64,000 nucleotides of DNA from Balanoglossus misakiensis (Eukaryota > Hemichordata), in contig CM082586.2 of the NCBI GenBank assembly GCA_040954595.2, positions 10,044,001 through 10,108,000 of the forward strand, in the 5' to 3' direction. Position numbers and translations under genes: made by a program. Positions 1 through 11,700 of the stretch are shown in pieces. The notes under the pieces were generated by a model, which saw nothing but the letters and a program-made list of their open reading frames with translations, was not told where the DNA came from and ran no database searches. Each line of letters begins with the position of its first letter. Positions within the stretch are counted from its first letter, which is position 1.

Positions 1-105
1 TTTTCGTCTTTGCAAAATCTCAAAATTTCGCCGATTTTTGAAAAAAACAATCATGGTGAAAATCATCAAAAAATGACAAATTTTCGACTTTGCAAAATCT
101 CAAAA

Positions 106-214
106 TGTTGTCAATTTTTAAAAAAAATCATGAGTTCGTTGATTTTTAAAAAAAAACATTGGTGTCAATTTTTGAAAAAAATCATGGGTTCGTTGATTTT
201 TAAAAAAAAACATT
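106..214 (+). repeat. Compound of truncated monomers marking the start of the 4.06 kb unit
   Basis: Starting at TGTTGTCAATTTTT, this stretch chains several broken monomers: a C-terminal fragment, a short unit CATGAGTTCGTTGATTTTT, a second fragment opening CATTGGTGTCAATTTTTG, and another short unit. The same compound occurs at 4,162-4,270, 8,781-8,889 and 12,836-12,944. A diverged version with altered T and A runs is at 8,226-8,338. It appears nowhere else in the window, so it is the best landmark for phasing the domain 1 higher-order repeat. Confidence 0.85.
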
Positions 215-523
215 GGTGAAAATCATCAAAAAATTACAAATTTTCGACTTTGCAAAATCTAAAAATTTCGTACATTTTTGAAAAAAAATCATGGGTGAAA
301 ATCATCAAAAAATGACAAATTTTCGTCTTTGCAAAATCTCAAAATTTCGTCGTTTTTTAAAAAAAAATCATGGTGAAAATCATCAAAAAATGACAAATTG
401 TCGACTTTGCAAAATCTAAAAATTTTGTCGATTTTTGAAAAAAATCATGGGTGAAAATAATCAAAAAATGACAAATTTTCGACTTTGCAAAATCTCAAAA
501 TTTCGTCGATTTTTGAAAAAAAT

Positions 524-601
524 CATGGGTGAAAATCATCAAAAAATGACAAATTTTCGACTTTGCAAAATCTCAAAATTTCGTCGATTTTTGAAAAAAA
601 T
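524..601 (+). repeat. Reference 78 bp monomer
   Basis: A clean copy of the commonest unit, chosen to start at CATGGG. It holds 33 A, 24 T, 11 C and 10 G. It has three CpG steps (TTCGAC and TTCGTCGATT), two TCGA sites (about positions 34-37 and 61-64 of the unit) and one CATG. Six to seven A- or T-tracts lie roughly 10-13 bp apart. The length is exactly 26 codons, so any frame without a stop stays open across neighbouring units. The phase of the start is arbitrary because the array has no natural monomer boundary. Confidence 0.95.
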
Positions 602-629
602 CATGGGTTCGTTCAATTTTGAAAAAAAA
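602..629 (+). repeat. 28 bp truncated monomer (example)
   Basis: This unit reads CATGGGTTCGTTCAATTTTG followed by eight A. It equals a full monomer from which the middle 50 bp has been removed, joining the CATGGGT start directly to the TTCGTCGATTTTTG end. Many copies occur. In domain 1 they read GTTCGTTGATTTTTG or GTTCGTTCAATTTTG; in domains 2-3 they read ATAGGTTCGTCGATT followed by an A-run. The next full unit here, at 630, begins CGGGTG and lacks the AT of CATGGG, a variant also seen at about 4,686, 9,304 and 13,361. Confidence 0.9.
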
Positions 630-3600
630 CGGGTGAAAATCATCAAAAAATTACAAATTTTCGACTTTGCAAAATCTCAAAATTTTGTCGATTTTTGAAA
701 AAAAATCATGGGTGAAAATCATTAATAAATGACAAATTTTCGACTTTGCAAAATCTCAAAATTTCGTCGATTTTTGAAAAAAAATCATGGGTGAAAATCA
801 TCAAAAAATGACAAATTTTCGACTTTGCAAAATCTCAAAATTTCGTCGATTTTTGAGAAAAATCATGGGTGAAAATCATCAAAAAATGACAAATTTTCGA
901 CTTTGCAAAATCTCAAAATTTTGTCGATTTTTGAAAAAAAATCATGGGTTCGTTGATTTTTGAAAAAAAACATGGGTGAAAATCATCAAAAAAGTACAAA
1001 TTTTCGAATTTGCATAATCTCAAAATTTCGTCGATTTTTGAAAAAAAAACATGGGTGAAAATCATCAAAAAATGACAAATTTTCGACTTTGCAAAATCTC
1101 AAAATTTCGTAAATTTTTGAAAAAAAGTCATGGGTGAAAATCATCAAAAAATTACAAATTTTCGTCTTTGCAAAATCTCAAAATTTCGTCGAGTTTTGAA
1201 AAAAATCATGGGTGAAAATCATCAAAAAATGACAAATTTTCGACTTTGCAAAATCTCAAAATTTTGTCGATTTTTGAAAAAAAATCATGGGTTCGTTGAT
1301 TTTTTAAAAAAAACATGGGTGAAAATCATCAAAAAATTACAAATTTTCGAATTTGCAAAATCTCAAAATTTCGTCGATTTTTGAAAAAAAAACATGGGTG
1401 AAAATCATCAAAAAATGTCAAATTTTCGACTTTGCAAAATCTCAAAATTTCGTAAATTTTTGAAAAAAAGTCATGGGTGAAAATCATCAAAAAATTACAA
1501 ATTTTCGTCTTTGCAAAATCTCAAAATTTCGTCGATTTTTGAAAAAAATCATGGGTGAAAATCATCAAAAAATGACAAATTTTCGATTTGCAAAATCTCA
1601 AAATTTTGTCGATTTTTGAAAAAAAATCATGGGTTCGTTGATTTTTGAAAAAAAACATGGGTGAAAATCATCAAAAAATTACAAATTTTCGAATTTGCAA
1701 AATCTCAAAATTTCGTCGATTTTTGAAAAAAAACATGGGTGAAAATCATCAAAAAATGACAAATTTTCGACTTTGCAAAATCTCAAAATTTCGTAAATTT
1801 TTGAAAAAAAGTCATGGGTGAAAATCATCAAAAAATTACAAATTTTCGTCTTTGCAAAATCTCAAAATTTCGTCGATTTTTGAAAAAAAAAATCATGGGT
1901 AAAAATCATCAAAAAATAACAAATTTTCGACTTTGCAAAATCTAAAAATTTTGTCGATTTTTGAAAAAAATCATGGGTGAAAATCATCAAAAAATGACAA
2001 ATTTTCGACTTTGCAAAATCTCAAAATTTCGTCGATTTTTGAAAAAAATCATGGGTTCGTTCGATTTCGAAAAAAAACATGGGTGAAAATCATCAAAAAA
2101 TTACAAATTTTCGACTTTGCAAAATCTCAAAATTTTGTCGATTTTTGAAAAAAAATCATGGGTGAAAATCATTAATAAATGACAAATTTTCGACTTTGCA
2201 AAATCTCAAAATTTCGTCGATTTTTGAAAAAAAATCATGGGTGAAAATCATCAAAAAATTACAAATTTTCGACTTTGCAAAATCTCAAAATTTCGTCGAT
2301 TTTCGAGAAAAATCATGGGTGAAAATCATCAAAAAATGACAAATTTTCGACTTTGCAAAAACTCAAAATTTTGTCGATTTTTGAAAAAAAATCATGGGTT
2401 CGTTGATTTTTGAAAAAAAACAAGGGTGAAAATCATCAAAAAATTACAAATTTTCGAATTTGCAAAATCTCAAAATTTTGTCGATTTTTGAAAAAAATCA
2501 TGGGTGAAAATAATCAAAAAATTACAAATTTTCGACTTTGCAAAATCTAAAAATTTTGTCGATTTTTGAAAAAAATCATGGGTGAAAATCATCAAAAAAT
2601 GACAAATTTTCGACTTTGCAAAATCTCAAAATTTTGTCGATTTTTGAAAAAAAATCATGGGTTCGTTGATTTTTGAAAAAAAACATGGGTGAAAATCATC
2701 AAAAAATTACAAATTTTCGAATTTGCAAAATCTCAAAATTTTGTCGATTTTTGAAAAAAATCATGGGTGAAAATAATCAAAAAATTACAAATTTTCGACT
2801 TTGCAAAATCTAAAAATTTTGTCGATTTTTGAAAAAAATCATGGGTGAAAATCATCAAAAAATGACAAATTTTCGACTATGCAAAATCTCAAAATTTAGT
2901 CGATTTTTGAAAAAAATCATGGGTTCGTTCAATTTTGAAAAAAAACATGGGTGAAAATCATCAAAAAATTACAAATTTTCGACTTTGCAAAATCTCAAAA
3001 TTTTGTCGATTTTTGAAAAAAAATCATGGGTGAAAATCATTAATAAATGACAAATTTTCGACTTTGCAAAATCTCAAAATTTCGTCGATTTTTGAAAAAA
3101 AATCATGGGTGAAAATCATCAAAAAATTACAAATTTTCGACTTTGCAAAATCTCAAAATTTCGTCGATTTTTGAGAAAAATCATGGGTGAAAATCATCAA
3201 AAAATGACAAATTTTCGACTTTGCAAAATCTCAAAATTTTGTCGATTTTTGAAAAAAAATCATGGGTTCGTTGATTTTTGAAAAAAAACATGGGTGAAAA
3301 TCATCAAAAAATTACAAATTTTCGAATTTGCAAAATCTCAAAATTTCTTAAATTTTTGAAAAAAAGTCATGGGTGAAAATCATCAAAAAATTACAAATTT
3401 TCGTCTTTGCAAAATCTCAAAATTTCGTCGATTTTTGAAAAAAAAAATCATGGGTAAAAATCATCAAAAAATTACAAATTTTCGACTTTGCAAAATCTAA
3501 AAATTTTGTCGATTTTTGAAAAAAATCATGGGTGAAAATCATCAAAAAATGACAAATTTTCGACTTTGCAAAATCTCAAAATTTCGTAGATTTTTGAAAA

Positions 3601-4161
3601 AAAAAATCATGGGTAAAAATCATCAAAAAATTACAAATTTTCGACTTTGCAAAATCTAAAAATTTTGTCGATTTTTGAAAACAATCATGGGTGAAAATCA
3701 TCAAAAAATGACAAATTTTCGACTTTGCAAAATCTCAAAATTTTGTCGGTTTTTGAAAAAAAATCATGGGTGAAAATCATTAATAAATGACAAATTTTCG
3801 ACTTTGCAAAATCTCAAAATTTCGTCGATTTTTGAAAAAAAATCATGGGTGAAAATCATCAAAAAATTACAAATTTTCGACTTTGCAAAATCTCAAAATT
3901 TCGTCGATTTTTGAGAAAAATCATGGGTGAAAATCATCAAAAAATGACAAATTTTCGACTTTGCAAAATCTCAAAATTTTGTCGATTTTTGAAAAAAATC
4001 ATGGGTTCGTTCAATTTTGAAAAAAAACATGGGTGAAAATCATCAAAAAATTACAAATTTTCGACTTTGCAAAATCTCAAAATTTCGTCGATTTTTGAAA
4101 AAAAATCATGGGTGAAAATCATCAAAAAATTACAAATTTTCGACTTTGCAAAATCTCAAAA

Positions 4162-7100
4162 TGTTGTCAATTTTTAAAAAAAATCATGAGTTCGTTGATT
4201 TTTAAAAAAAAACATTGGTGTCAATTTTTGAAAAAAATCATGGGTTCGTTGATTTTTAAAAAAAAACATTGGTGAAAATCATCAAAAAATTACAAATTTT
4301 CGACTTTGCAAAATCTAAAAATTTCGTACATTTTTGAAAAAAAATCATGGGTGAAAATCATCAAAAAATGACAAATTTTCGTCTTTGCAAAATCTCAAAA
4401 TTTCGTCGTTTTTTAAAAAAAAATCATGGTGAAAATCATCAAAAAATGACAAATTGTCGACTTTGCAAAATCTAAAAATTTTGTCGATTTTTGAAAAAAA
4501 TCATGGGTGAAAATAATCAAAAAATGACAAATTTTCGACTTTGCAAAATCTAAAAATTTCGTCGATTTTTGAAAAAAATCATGGGTGAAAATCATCAAAA
4601 AATGACAAATTTTCGACTTTGCAAAATCTCAAAATTTCGTCGATTTTTGAAAAAAATCATGGGTTCGTTCAATTTTGAAAAAAAACGGGTGAAAATCATC
4701 AAAAAATTACAAATTTTCGACTTTGCAAAATCTCAAAATTTTGTCGATTTTTGAAAAAAAATCATGGGTGAAAATCATTAATAAATGACAAATTTTCGAC
4801 TTTGCAAAATCTCAAAATTTCGTCGATTTTTGAAAAAAAATCATGGGTGAAAATCATCAAAAAATTACAAATTTTCGACTTTGCAAAATCTCAAAATTTC
4901 GTCGATTTTTGAGAAAAATCATGGGTGAAAATCATCAAAAAATGACAAATTTTCGACTTTGCAAAATCTCAAAATTTTGTCGATTTTTGAAAAAAAATCA
5001 TGGGTTCGTTGATTTTTGAAAAAAAACATGGGTGAAAATCATCAAAAAATTACAAATTTTCGAATTTGCAAAATCTCAAAATTTCGTCGATTTTGAAAAA
5101 AACCATTGGGGGAAAATCATCAAAAAATGACAAATTTTCGACTTTGCAAAATCTCAAAATTTCGTCGATTTTTGAAAAAAATCATGGGTTCGTTCAATTT
5201 TGAAAAAAAATATGGGTGAAAATCATCAAAAAATTACAAATTTTCGTCTTTGCAAAATCTCAAAATTTCGTCGATTTTTGAAAAAAAAAATCATGGGTAA
5301 AAATCATCAAAAAATTACAAATTTTCGACTTTGCAAAATCTCAAAATTTTGTCGATTTTTGAAAAAAATCATGGGTGAAAATCATCAAAAAATGACAAAT
5401 TTTCGACTTTGCAAAATCTCAAAATTTCGTCGATTTTTGAAAAAAATCATGGGTTCGTTCAATTTTGAAAAAAAACATGGGTGAAAATCATCAAAAAATT
5501 ACAAATTTTCGACTTTGCAAAATCTCAAAAATTTGTCGATTTTTGAAAAAAAATCATGGGTGAAAATCATTAATAAATGACAAATTTTCGACTTTGCAAA
5601 ATCTCAAAATTTCGTCGATTTTTGAAAAAAAAAACATGGGTGAAAATCATCAAAAAATGACAAATTTTCGACTTTGCAAAATCTCAAAATTTCGTCGATT
5701 TTTGAAAAAAATCATGGGTTCGTTCAATTTTGAAAAAAAACATGGGTGAAAATCATCAAAAAATTACAAATTTTCGACTTTGCAAAATCTCAAAATTTTG
5801 TCGATTTTTGAAAAAAAATCATGGGTGAAAATCATTAATAAATGACAAATTTTCGACTTTGCAAAATCTCAAAATTTCGTCGATTTTTGAAAAAAAATCA
5901 TGGGTGAAAATCATCAAAAAATTACAAATTTTCGACTTTGCAAAATCTCAAAATTTCGTCGATTTTTGAGAAAAATCATGGGTGAAAATCATCAAAAAAT
6001 GACAAATTTTCGACTTTGCAAAATCTCAAAATTTTGTCGATTTTTGAAAAAAAATCATGGGTTCGTTGATTTTTGAAAAAAAACATGGGTGAAAATCATC
6101 AAAAAATTACAAATTTTCGAATTTGCAAAATCTCAAAATTTTGTCGATTTTTGAAAAAAATCATGGGTGAAAATCATCAAAAAATGACACATTTTCGACT
6201 TTGCAAAATCTCAAAATTTCGTCGATTTTTGAAAAAAATCATGGGTGAAAATCATCAAAAAATGACAAATTTTCGACTTTGCAAAATCTCAAAATTTCGT
6301 CGATTTTTGAAAAAAATCATGGGTTCGTTCAATTTTGAAAAAAAACATGGGTGAAAATCATCAAAAAATTACAAATTTTCGACTTTGCAAAATCTCAAAA
6401 ATTTGTCGATTTTTGAAAAAAAATCATGGGTGAAAATCATTAATAAATGACAAATTTTCGACATTGCAAAATCTCAAAATTTCGTCGATTTTTGAAAAAA
6501 AAATCATGGGTGAAAATCATCAAAAAATTACAAATTTTCGACTTTGCAAAATCTCAAAATTTCGTCGATTTTTGAGAAAAATCATGGGTGAAAATCATCA
6601 AAAAATTACAAATTTTCGACTTTGCAAAATCTCAAAATTTTGTCGATTTTTGAAAAAAAATCATGGGTTCGTTGATTTTTGAAAAAAAATCATGGGTGAA
6701 AATCATCAAAAAATTACAAATTTTCGACTTTGCAAAATCTCAAAATTTCGTCGATTTTTGAGAAAAATCATGGGTGAAAATCATCAAAAAATGACAAATT
6801 TTCGACTTTGCAAAATCTCAAAATTTCGTAAATTTTTGAAAAAAAGTCATGGGTGAAAATCATCAAAAAATTACAAATTTTCGTCTTTGCAAAATCTCAA
6901 AATTTCGTCGATTTTTGAAAAAAAAAAATCATGGGTAAAAATCATCAAAAAATTACAAATTTTCGACTTTGCAAAATCTAAAAATTTTGTCGATTTTTGA
7001 AAAAAATCATGGGTGAAAATCATCAAAAAATGACAAATTTTCGACTTTGCAAAATCTCAAAATTTCGTCGATTTTTGAAAAAAAAAACATGGGTGAAAAT

Positions 7101-8225
7101 CATCAAAAAATGACAAATTTTCGACTTTGCAAAATCTCAAAATTTCGTCGATTTTTGAAAAAAATCATGGGTTCTTTCAATTTTGAAAAAAAACATGGGT
7201 GAAAATCATCAAAAAATTACAAATTTTCGACTTTGCAAAATCTCAAAATTTTGTCGATTTTTGAAAAAAAATCATGGGTGAAAATCATTAATAAATGACA
7301 AATTTTCGACTTTGCAAAATCTCAAAATTTCGTCGATTTTTGAAAAAAAATCATGGGTGAAAATCATCAAAAAATTACAAATTTTCGACTTTGCAAAATC
7401 TCAAAATTTCGTCGATTTTTGAGAAAAATCATGGGTGAAAATCATCAAAAAATGACAAATTTTCGACTTTGCAAAATCTCAAAATTTTGTCGATTTTTGA
7501 AAAAAAATCATGGGTTCGTTGATTTTTGAAAAAAAACATGGGTGAAAATCATCAAAAAATGACAAATTTTCGACTTTGCAAAATCTCAAAATTTCGTAAA
7601 TTTTTGAAAAAAAGTCATGGGTGAAAATCATCAAAAAATTACAAATTTTCGTCTTTGCAAAATCTCAAAATTTCGTCGATTTTTGAAAAAAAAAAATCAT
7701 GGGTAAAAATCATCAAAAAATTACAAATTTTCGACTTTGCAAAATCTAAAAATTTTGTCGATTTTTGAAAAAAATCATGGGTGAAAATCATCAAAAAATG
7801 ACAAATTTTCGACTTTGCAAAATCTCAAAATTTCGTAGATTTTTGAAAAAAAACATGGGTGAAAATCATCAAAAAATGACAAATTTTCGACTTTGCAAAA
7901 TCTCAAATTTCGTCGATTTTTGAAAAAAATCATGGGTGAAAATCATCAAAAAATGACAAATTTTCGTCTTTGCAAAATCCCAAAATTTCGTAAATTTTTG
8001 AAAAAAAGTCATGGGTGAAAATCATCAAAAAATTACAAATTTTCGTCTTTGCAAAATCTCAAAATTTCGTCGATTTTTGAAAAAAAAAATCATGGGTAAA
8101 AATCATCAAAAAATTACAAATTTTCGACTTTGCAAAATCTAAAAATTTTGTCGATTTTTGAAAAAAACAATCATGGTGAAAATCATCAAAAAATGACAAA
8201 TTTTCGACTTTGCAAAATCTCAAAA
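4162..8225 (+). repeat. Domain 1 higher-order unit A2, rearranged (about 4.06 kb)
   Basis: The first 0.9 kb follows A1 closely at an offset of 4,056 bp. Near 5,085-5,110 the pattern breaks, and the rest uses the same monomer variants in a different order. The ATTAATAAATGAC marker falls at about 4,780, 5,570, 5,835, 6,440 and 7,290 rather than at the A1 positions. Its overall length (4,064 bp) still nearly matches the other units. The break carries a unit of the form GATTTTGAAAAAAACCATTG followed by a G-run, which is otherwise a domain 2-3 variant. Confidence 0.75.
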
Positions 8226-8780
8226 TGTTGTCAATTTTTTAAAAAATTCATGAGTTCGTTGATTTTTTAAAAAAAAACATTGGTGTCAATTTTTGAAAAA
8301 AATCATGGGTTCGTTGATTTTTAAAAAAAAACATTGGTGAAAATCATCAAAAAATTACAAATTTTCGACTTTGCAAAATCTCAAAATTTCGTACATTTTT
8401 GAAAAAAAATCATGGGTGAAAATCATCAAAAAATGACAAATTTTCGACTTTGCAAAATCTCAAAATTTCGTCGATTTTTGAAAAAAATCACGGGTGAAAA
8501 TCATCAAAAAATGACAAATTTTCGTCTTTGCTAAATCTCAAAATTTCGTCGATTTTTGAAAAAAATCATGGGTGAAAATCATCAAAAAATGACAAATTTT
8601 CGACTTTGCAAAATCTCAAAATTTCGTACATTTTTAAAAAAAAATCATGGGTGAAATTCATCAAAAAATGACAAATTTTCGTCTTTGCAAAATCTCAAAA
8701 TTTCGCCGATTTTTGAAAAAAACAATCATGGTGAAAATCATCAAAAAATGACAAATTTTCGACTTTGCAAAATCTCAAAA
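8226..8780 (+). repeat. Partial domain 1 unit (555 bp stub)
   Basis: This piece begins with a diverged copy of the truncated-monomer compound (TGTTGTCAATTTTTT, then shortened A-runs) and continues for about seven units before the next compound at 8,781. Its last 105 bp (8,676-8,780) match window positions 1-105, which shows that the sequence upstream of A1 was duplicated together with A1. It looks like the remnant of a higher-order unit cut short by unequal exchange. Confidence 0.7.
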
Positions 8781-11700
8781 TGTTGTCAATTTTTAAAAAA
8801 AATCATGAGTTCGTTGATTTTTAAAAAAAAACATTGGTGTCAATTTTTGAAAAAAATCATGGGTTCGTTGATTTTTAAAAAAAAACATTGGTGAAAATCA
8901 TCAAAAAATTACAAATTTTCGACTTTGCAAAATCTAAAAATTTCGTACATTTTTGAAAAAAAATCATGGGTGAAAATCATCAAAAAATGACAAATTTTCG
9001 TCTTTGCAAAATCTCAAAATTTCGTCGTTTTTTAAAAAAAAATCATGGTGAAAATCATCAAAAAATGACAAATTGTCGACTTTGCAAAATCTAAAAATTT
9101 TGTCGATTTTTGAAAAAAATCATGGGTGAAAATAATCAAAAAATGACAAATTTTCGACTTTGCAAAATCTCAAAATTTCGTCGATTTTTGAAAAAAATCA
9201 TGGGTGAAAATCATCAAAAAATGACAAATTTTCGACTTTGCAAAATCTCAAAATTTCGTCGATTTTTGAAAAAAATCATGGGTTCGTTCAATTTTGAAAA
9301 AAAACGGGTGAAAATCATCAAAAAATTACAAATTTTCGACTTTGCAAAATCTCAAAATTTTGTCGATTTTTGAAAAAAAATCATGGGTGAAAATCATTAA
9401 TAAATGACAAATTTTCGACTTTGCAAAATCTCAAAATTTCGTCGATTTTTGAAAAAAAATCATGGGTGAAAATCATCAAAAAATGACAAATTTTCGACTT
9501 TGCAAAATCTCAAAATTTCGTCGATTTTTGAGAAAAATCATGGGTGAAAATCATCAAAAAATGACAAATTTTCGACTTTGCAAAATCTCAAAATTTTGTC
9601 GATTTTTGAAAAAAAATCATGGGTTCGTTGATTTTTGAAAAAAAACATGGGTGAAAATCATCAAAAAAGTACAAATTTTCGAATTTGCAAAATCTCAAAA
9701 TTTCGTCGATTTTTGAAAAAAAACATGGGTGAAAATCATCAAAAAATGACAAATTTTCGACTTTGCAAAATCTCAAAATTTCGTAAATTTTTGAAAAAAA
9801 GTCATGGGTGAAAATCATCAAAAAATTACAAATTTTCGTCTTTGCAAAATCTCAAAATTTCGTCGAGTTTTGAAAAAAATCATGGGTGAAAATCATCAAA
9901 AAATGACAAATTTTCGACTTTGCAAAATCTCAAAATTTTGTCGATTTTTGAAAAAAAATCATAGGTTCGTTGATTTTTTAAAAAAAACATGGGTGAAAAT
10001 CATCAAAAAATTACAAATTTTCGAATTTGCAAAATCTCAAAATTTCGTCGATTTTTGAAAAAAAAACATGGGTGAAAATCATCAAAAAATGACAAATTTT
10101 CGACTTTGCAAAATCTCAAAATTTCGTAAATTTTTGAAAAAAAGTCATGGGTGAAAATCATCAAAAAATTACAAATTTTCGTCTTTGCAAAATCTCAAAA
10201 TTTCGTCGATTTTTGAAAAAAATCATGGGTGAAAATCATCAAAAAATGACAAATTTTCGATTTGCAAAATCTCAAAATTTTGTCGATTTTTGAAAAAAAA
10301 TCATGGGTTCGTTGATTTTTGAAAAAAAACATGGGTGAAAATCATCAAAAAATTACAAATTTTCGAATTTGCAAAATCTCAAAATTTCGTCGATTTTTGA
10401 AAAAAAACATGGGTGAAAATCATCAAAAAATGACAAATTTTCGACTTTGCAAAATCTCAAAATTTCGTAAATTTTTGAAAAAAAGTCATGGGTGAAAATC
10501 ATCAAAAAATTACAAATTTTCGTCTTTGCAAAATCTCAAAATTTCGTCGATTTTTGAAAAAAAAAATCATGGGTAAAAATCATCAAAAAATAACAAATTT
10601 TCGACTTTGCAAAATCTAAAAATTTTGTCGATTTTTGAAAAAAATCATGGGTGAAAATCATCAAAAAATGACAAATTTTCGACTTTGCAAAATCTCAAAA
10701 TTTCGTCGATTTTTGAAAAAAATCATGGGTTCGTTCGATTTTGAAAAAAAACATGGGTGAAAATCATCAAAAAATTACAAATTTTCGACTTTGCAAAATC
10801 TCAAAATTTTGTCGATTTTTGAAAAAAAATCATGGGTGAAAATCATTAATAAATGACAAATTTTCGACTTTGCAAAATCTCAAAATTTCGTCGATTTTTG
10901 AAAAAAAATCATGGGTGAAAATCATCAAAAAATTACAAATTTTCGACTTTGCAAAATCTCAAAATTTCGTCGATTTTCGAGAAAAATCATGGGTGAAAAT
11001 CATCAAAAAATGACAAATTTTCGACTTTGCAAAAACTCAAAATTTTGTCGATTTTTGAAAAAAAATCATGGGTTCGTTGATTTTTGAAAAAAAACAAGGG
11101 TGAAAATCATCAAAAAATTACAAATTTTCGAATTTGCAAAATCTCAAAATTTTGTCGATTTTTGAAAAAAATCATGGGTGAAAATAATCAAAAAATTACA
11201 AATTTTCGACTTTGCAAAATCTAAAAATTTTGTCGATTTTTGAAAAAAATCATGGGTGAAAATCATCAAAAAATGACAAATTTTCGACTTTGCAAAATCT
11301 CAAAATTTTGTCGATTTTTGAAAAAAAATCATGGGTTCGTTGATTTTTGAAAAAAAACATGGGTGAAAATCATCAAAAAATTACAAATTTTCGAATTTGC
11401 AAAATCTCAAAATTTTGTCGATTTTTGAAAAAAATCATGGGTGAAAATAATCAAAAAATTACAAATTTTCGACTTTGCAAAATCTAAAAATTTTGTCGAT
11501 TTTTGAAAAAAATCATGGGTGAAAATCATCAAAAAATGACAAATTTTCGACTTTGCAAAATCTCAAAATTTAGTCGATTTTTGAAAAAAATCATGGGTTC
11601 GTTCAATTTTGAAAAAAAACATGGGTGAAAATCATCAAAAAATTACAAATTTTCGACTTTGCAAAATCTCAAAATTTTGTCGATTTTTGAAAAAAAATCA

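Larger units (their letters stand above)
106..4161 (+). repeat. Domain 1 higher-order unit A1 (about 4.06 kb)
   Basis: This unit runs from the truncated-monomer compound at 106 to the next one at 4,162, 4,056 bp or 52 monomer lengths. Its variant order is reproduced at an offset of about 8,674-8,675 bp in A3 and a further 4,055-4,058 bp in A4. Inside it the module 'short unit, four full units, short unit' recurs, marked by the variants ATTAATAAATGAC (about 720, 2,170, 3,040, 3,780) and TTGAGAAAAATC. Private differences include GCATAATCTC near 1,012 and AATGTCAAATTTTC near 1,417. Confidence 0.85.

Noticed and set aside
390-405. SalI-like GTCGAC word in the AAATTGTCGACTTTGC units as a possible functional site
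   Set aside because: It is a single T-to-G change of the usual TTTCGAC, seen in the homologous positions of the A units (about 397, 4,455, 9,073, 13,130). It is only a marker of common descent.
524-601. Kinship with the Drosophila 1.688 satellite family, suggested by shared words such as TTTTGCAAA and TTTTGATGA on the minus strand
   Set aside because: The resemblance is from memory, involves short AT-rich words only, and the unit lengths differ. It cannot be upheld without an alignment, so I do not assign a family or species.
930-980. CENP-B box in short units containing TTCGTTG
   Set aside because: The first seven bases agree with the human box (TTCGTTGGAA...CGGG), but the essential A and the CGGG half are missing: the unit continues ATTTTTGAAA. 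No full box was found in any variant read.
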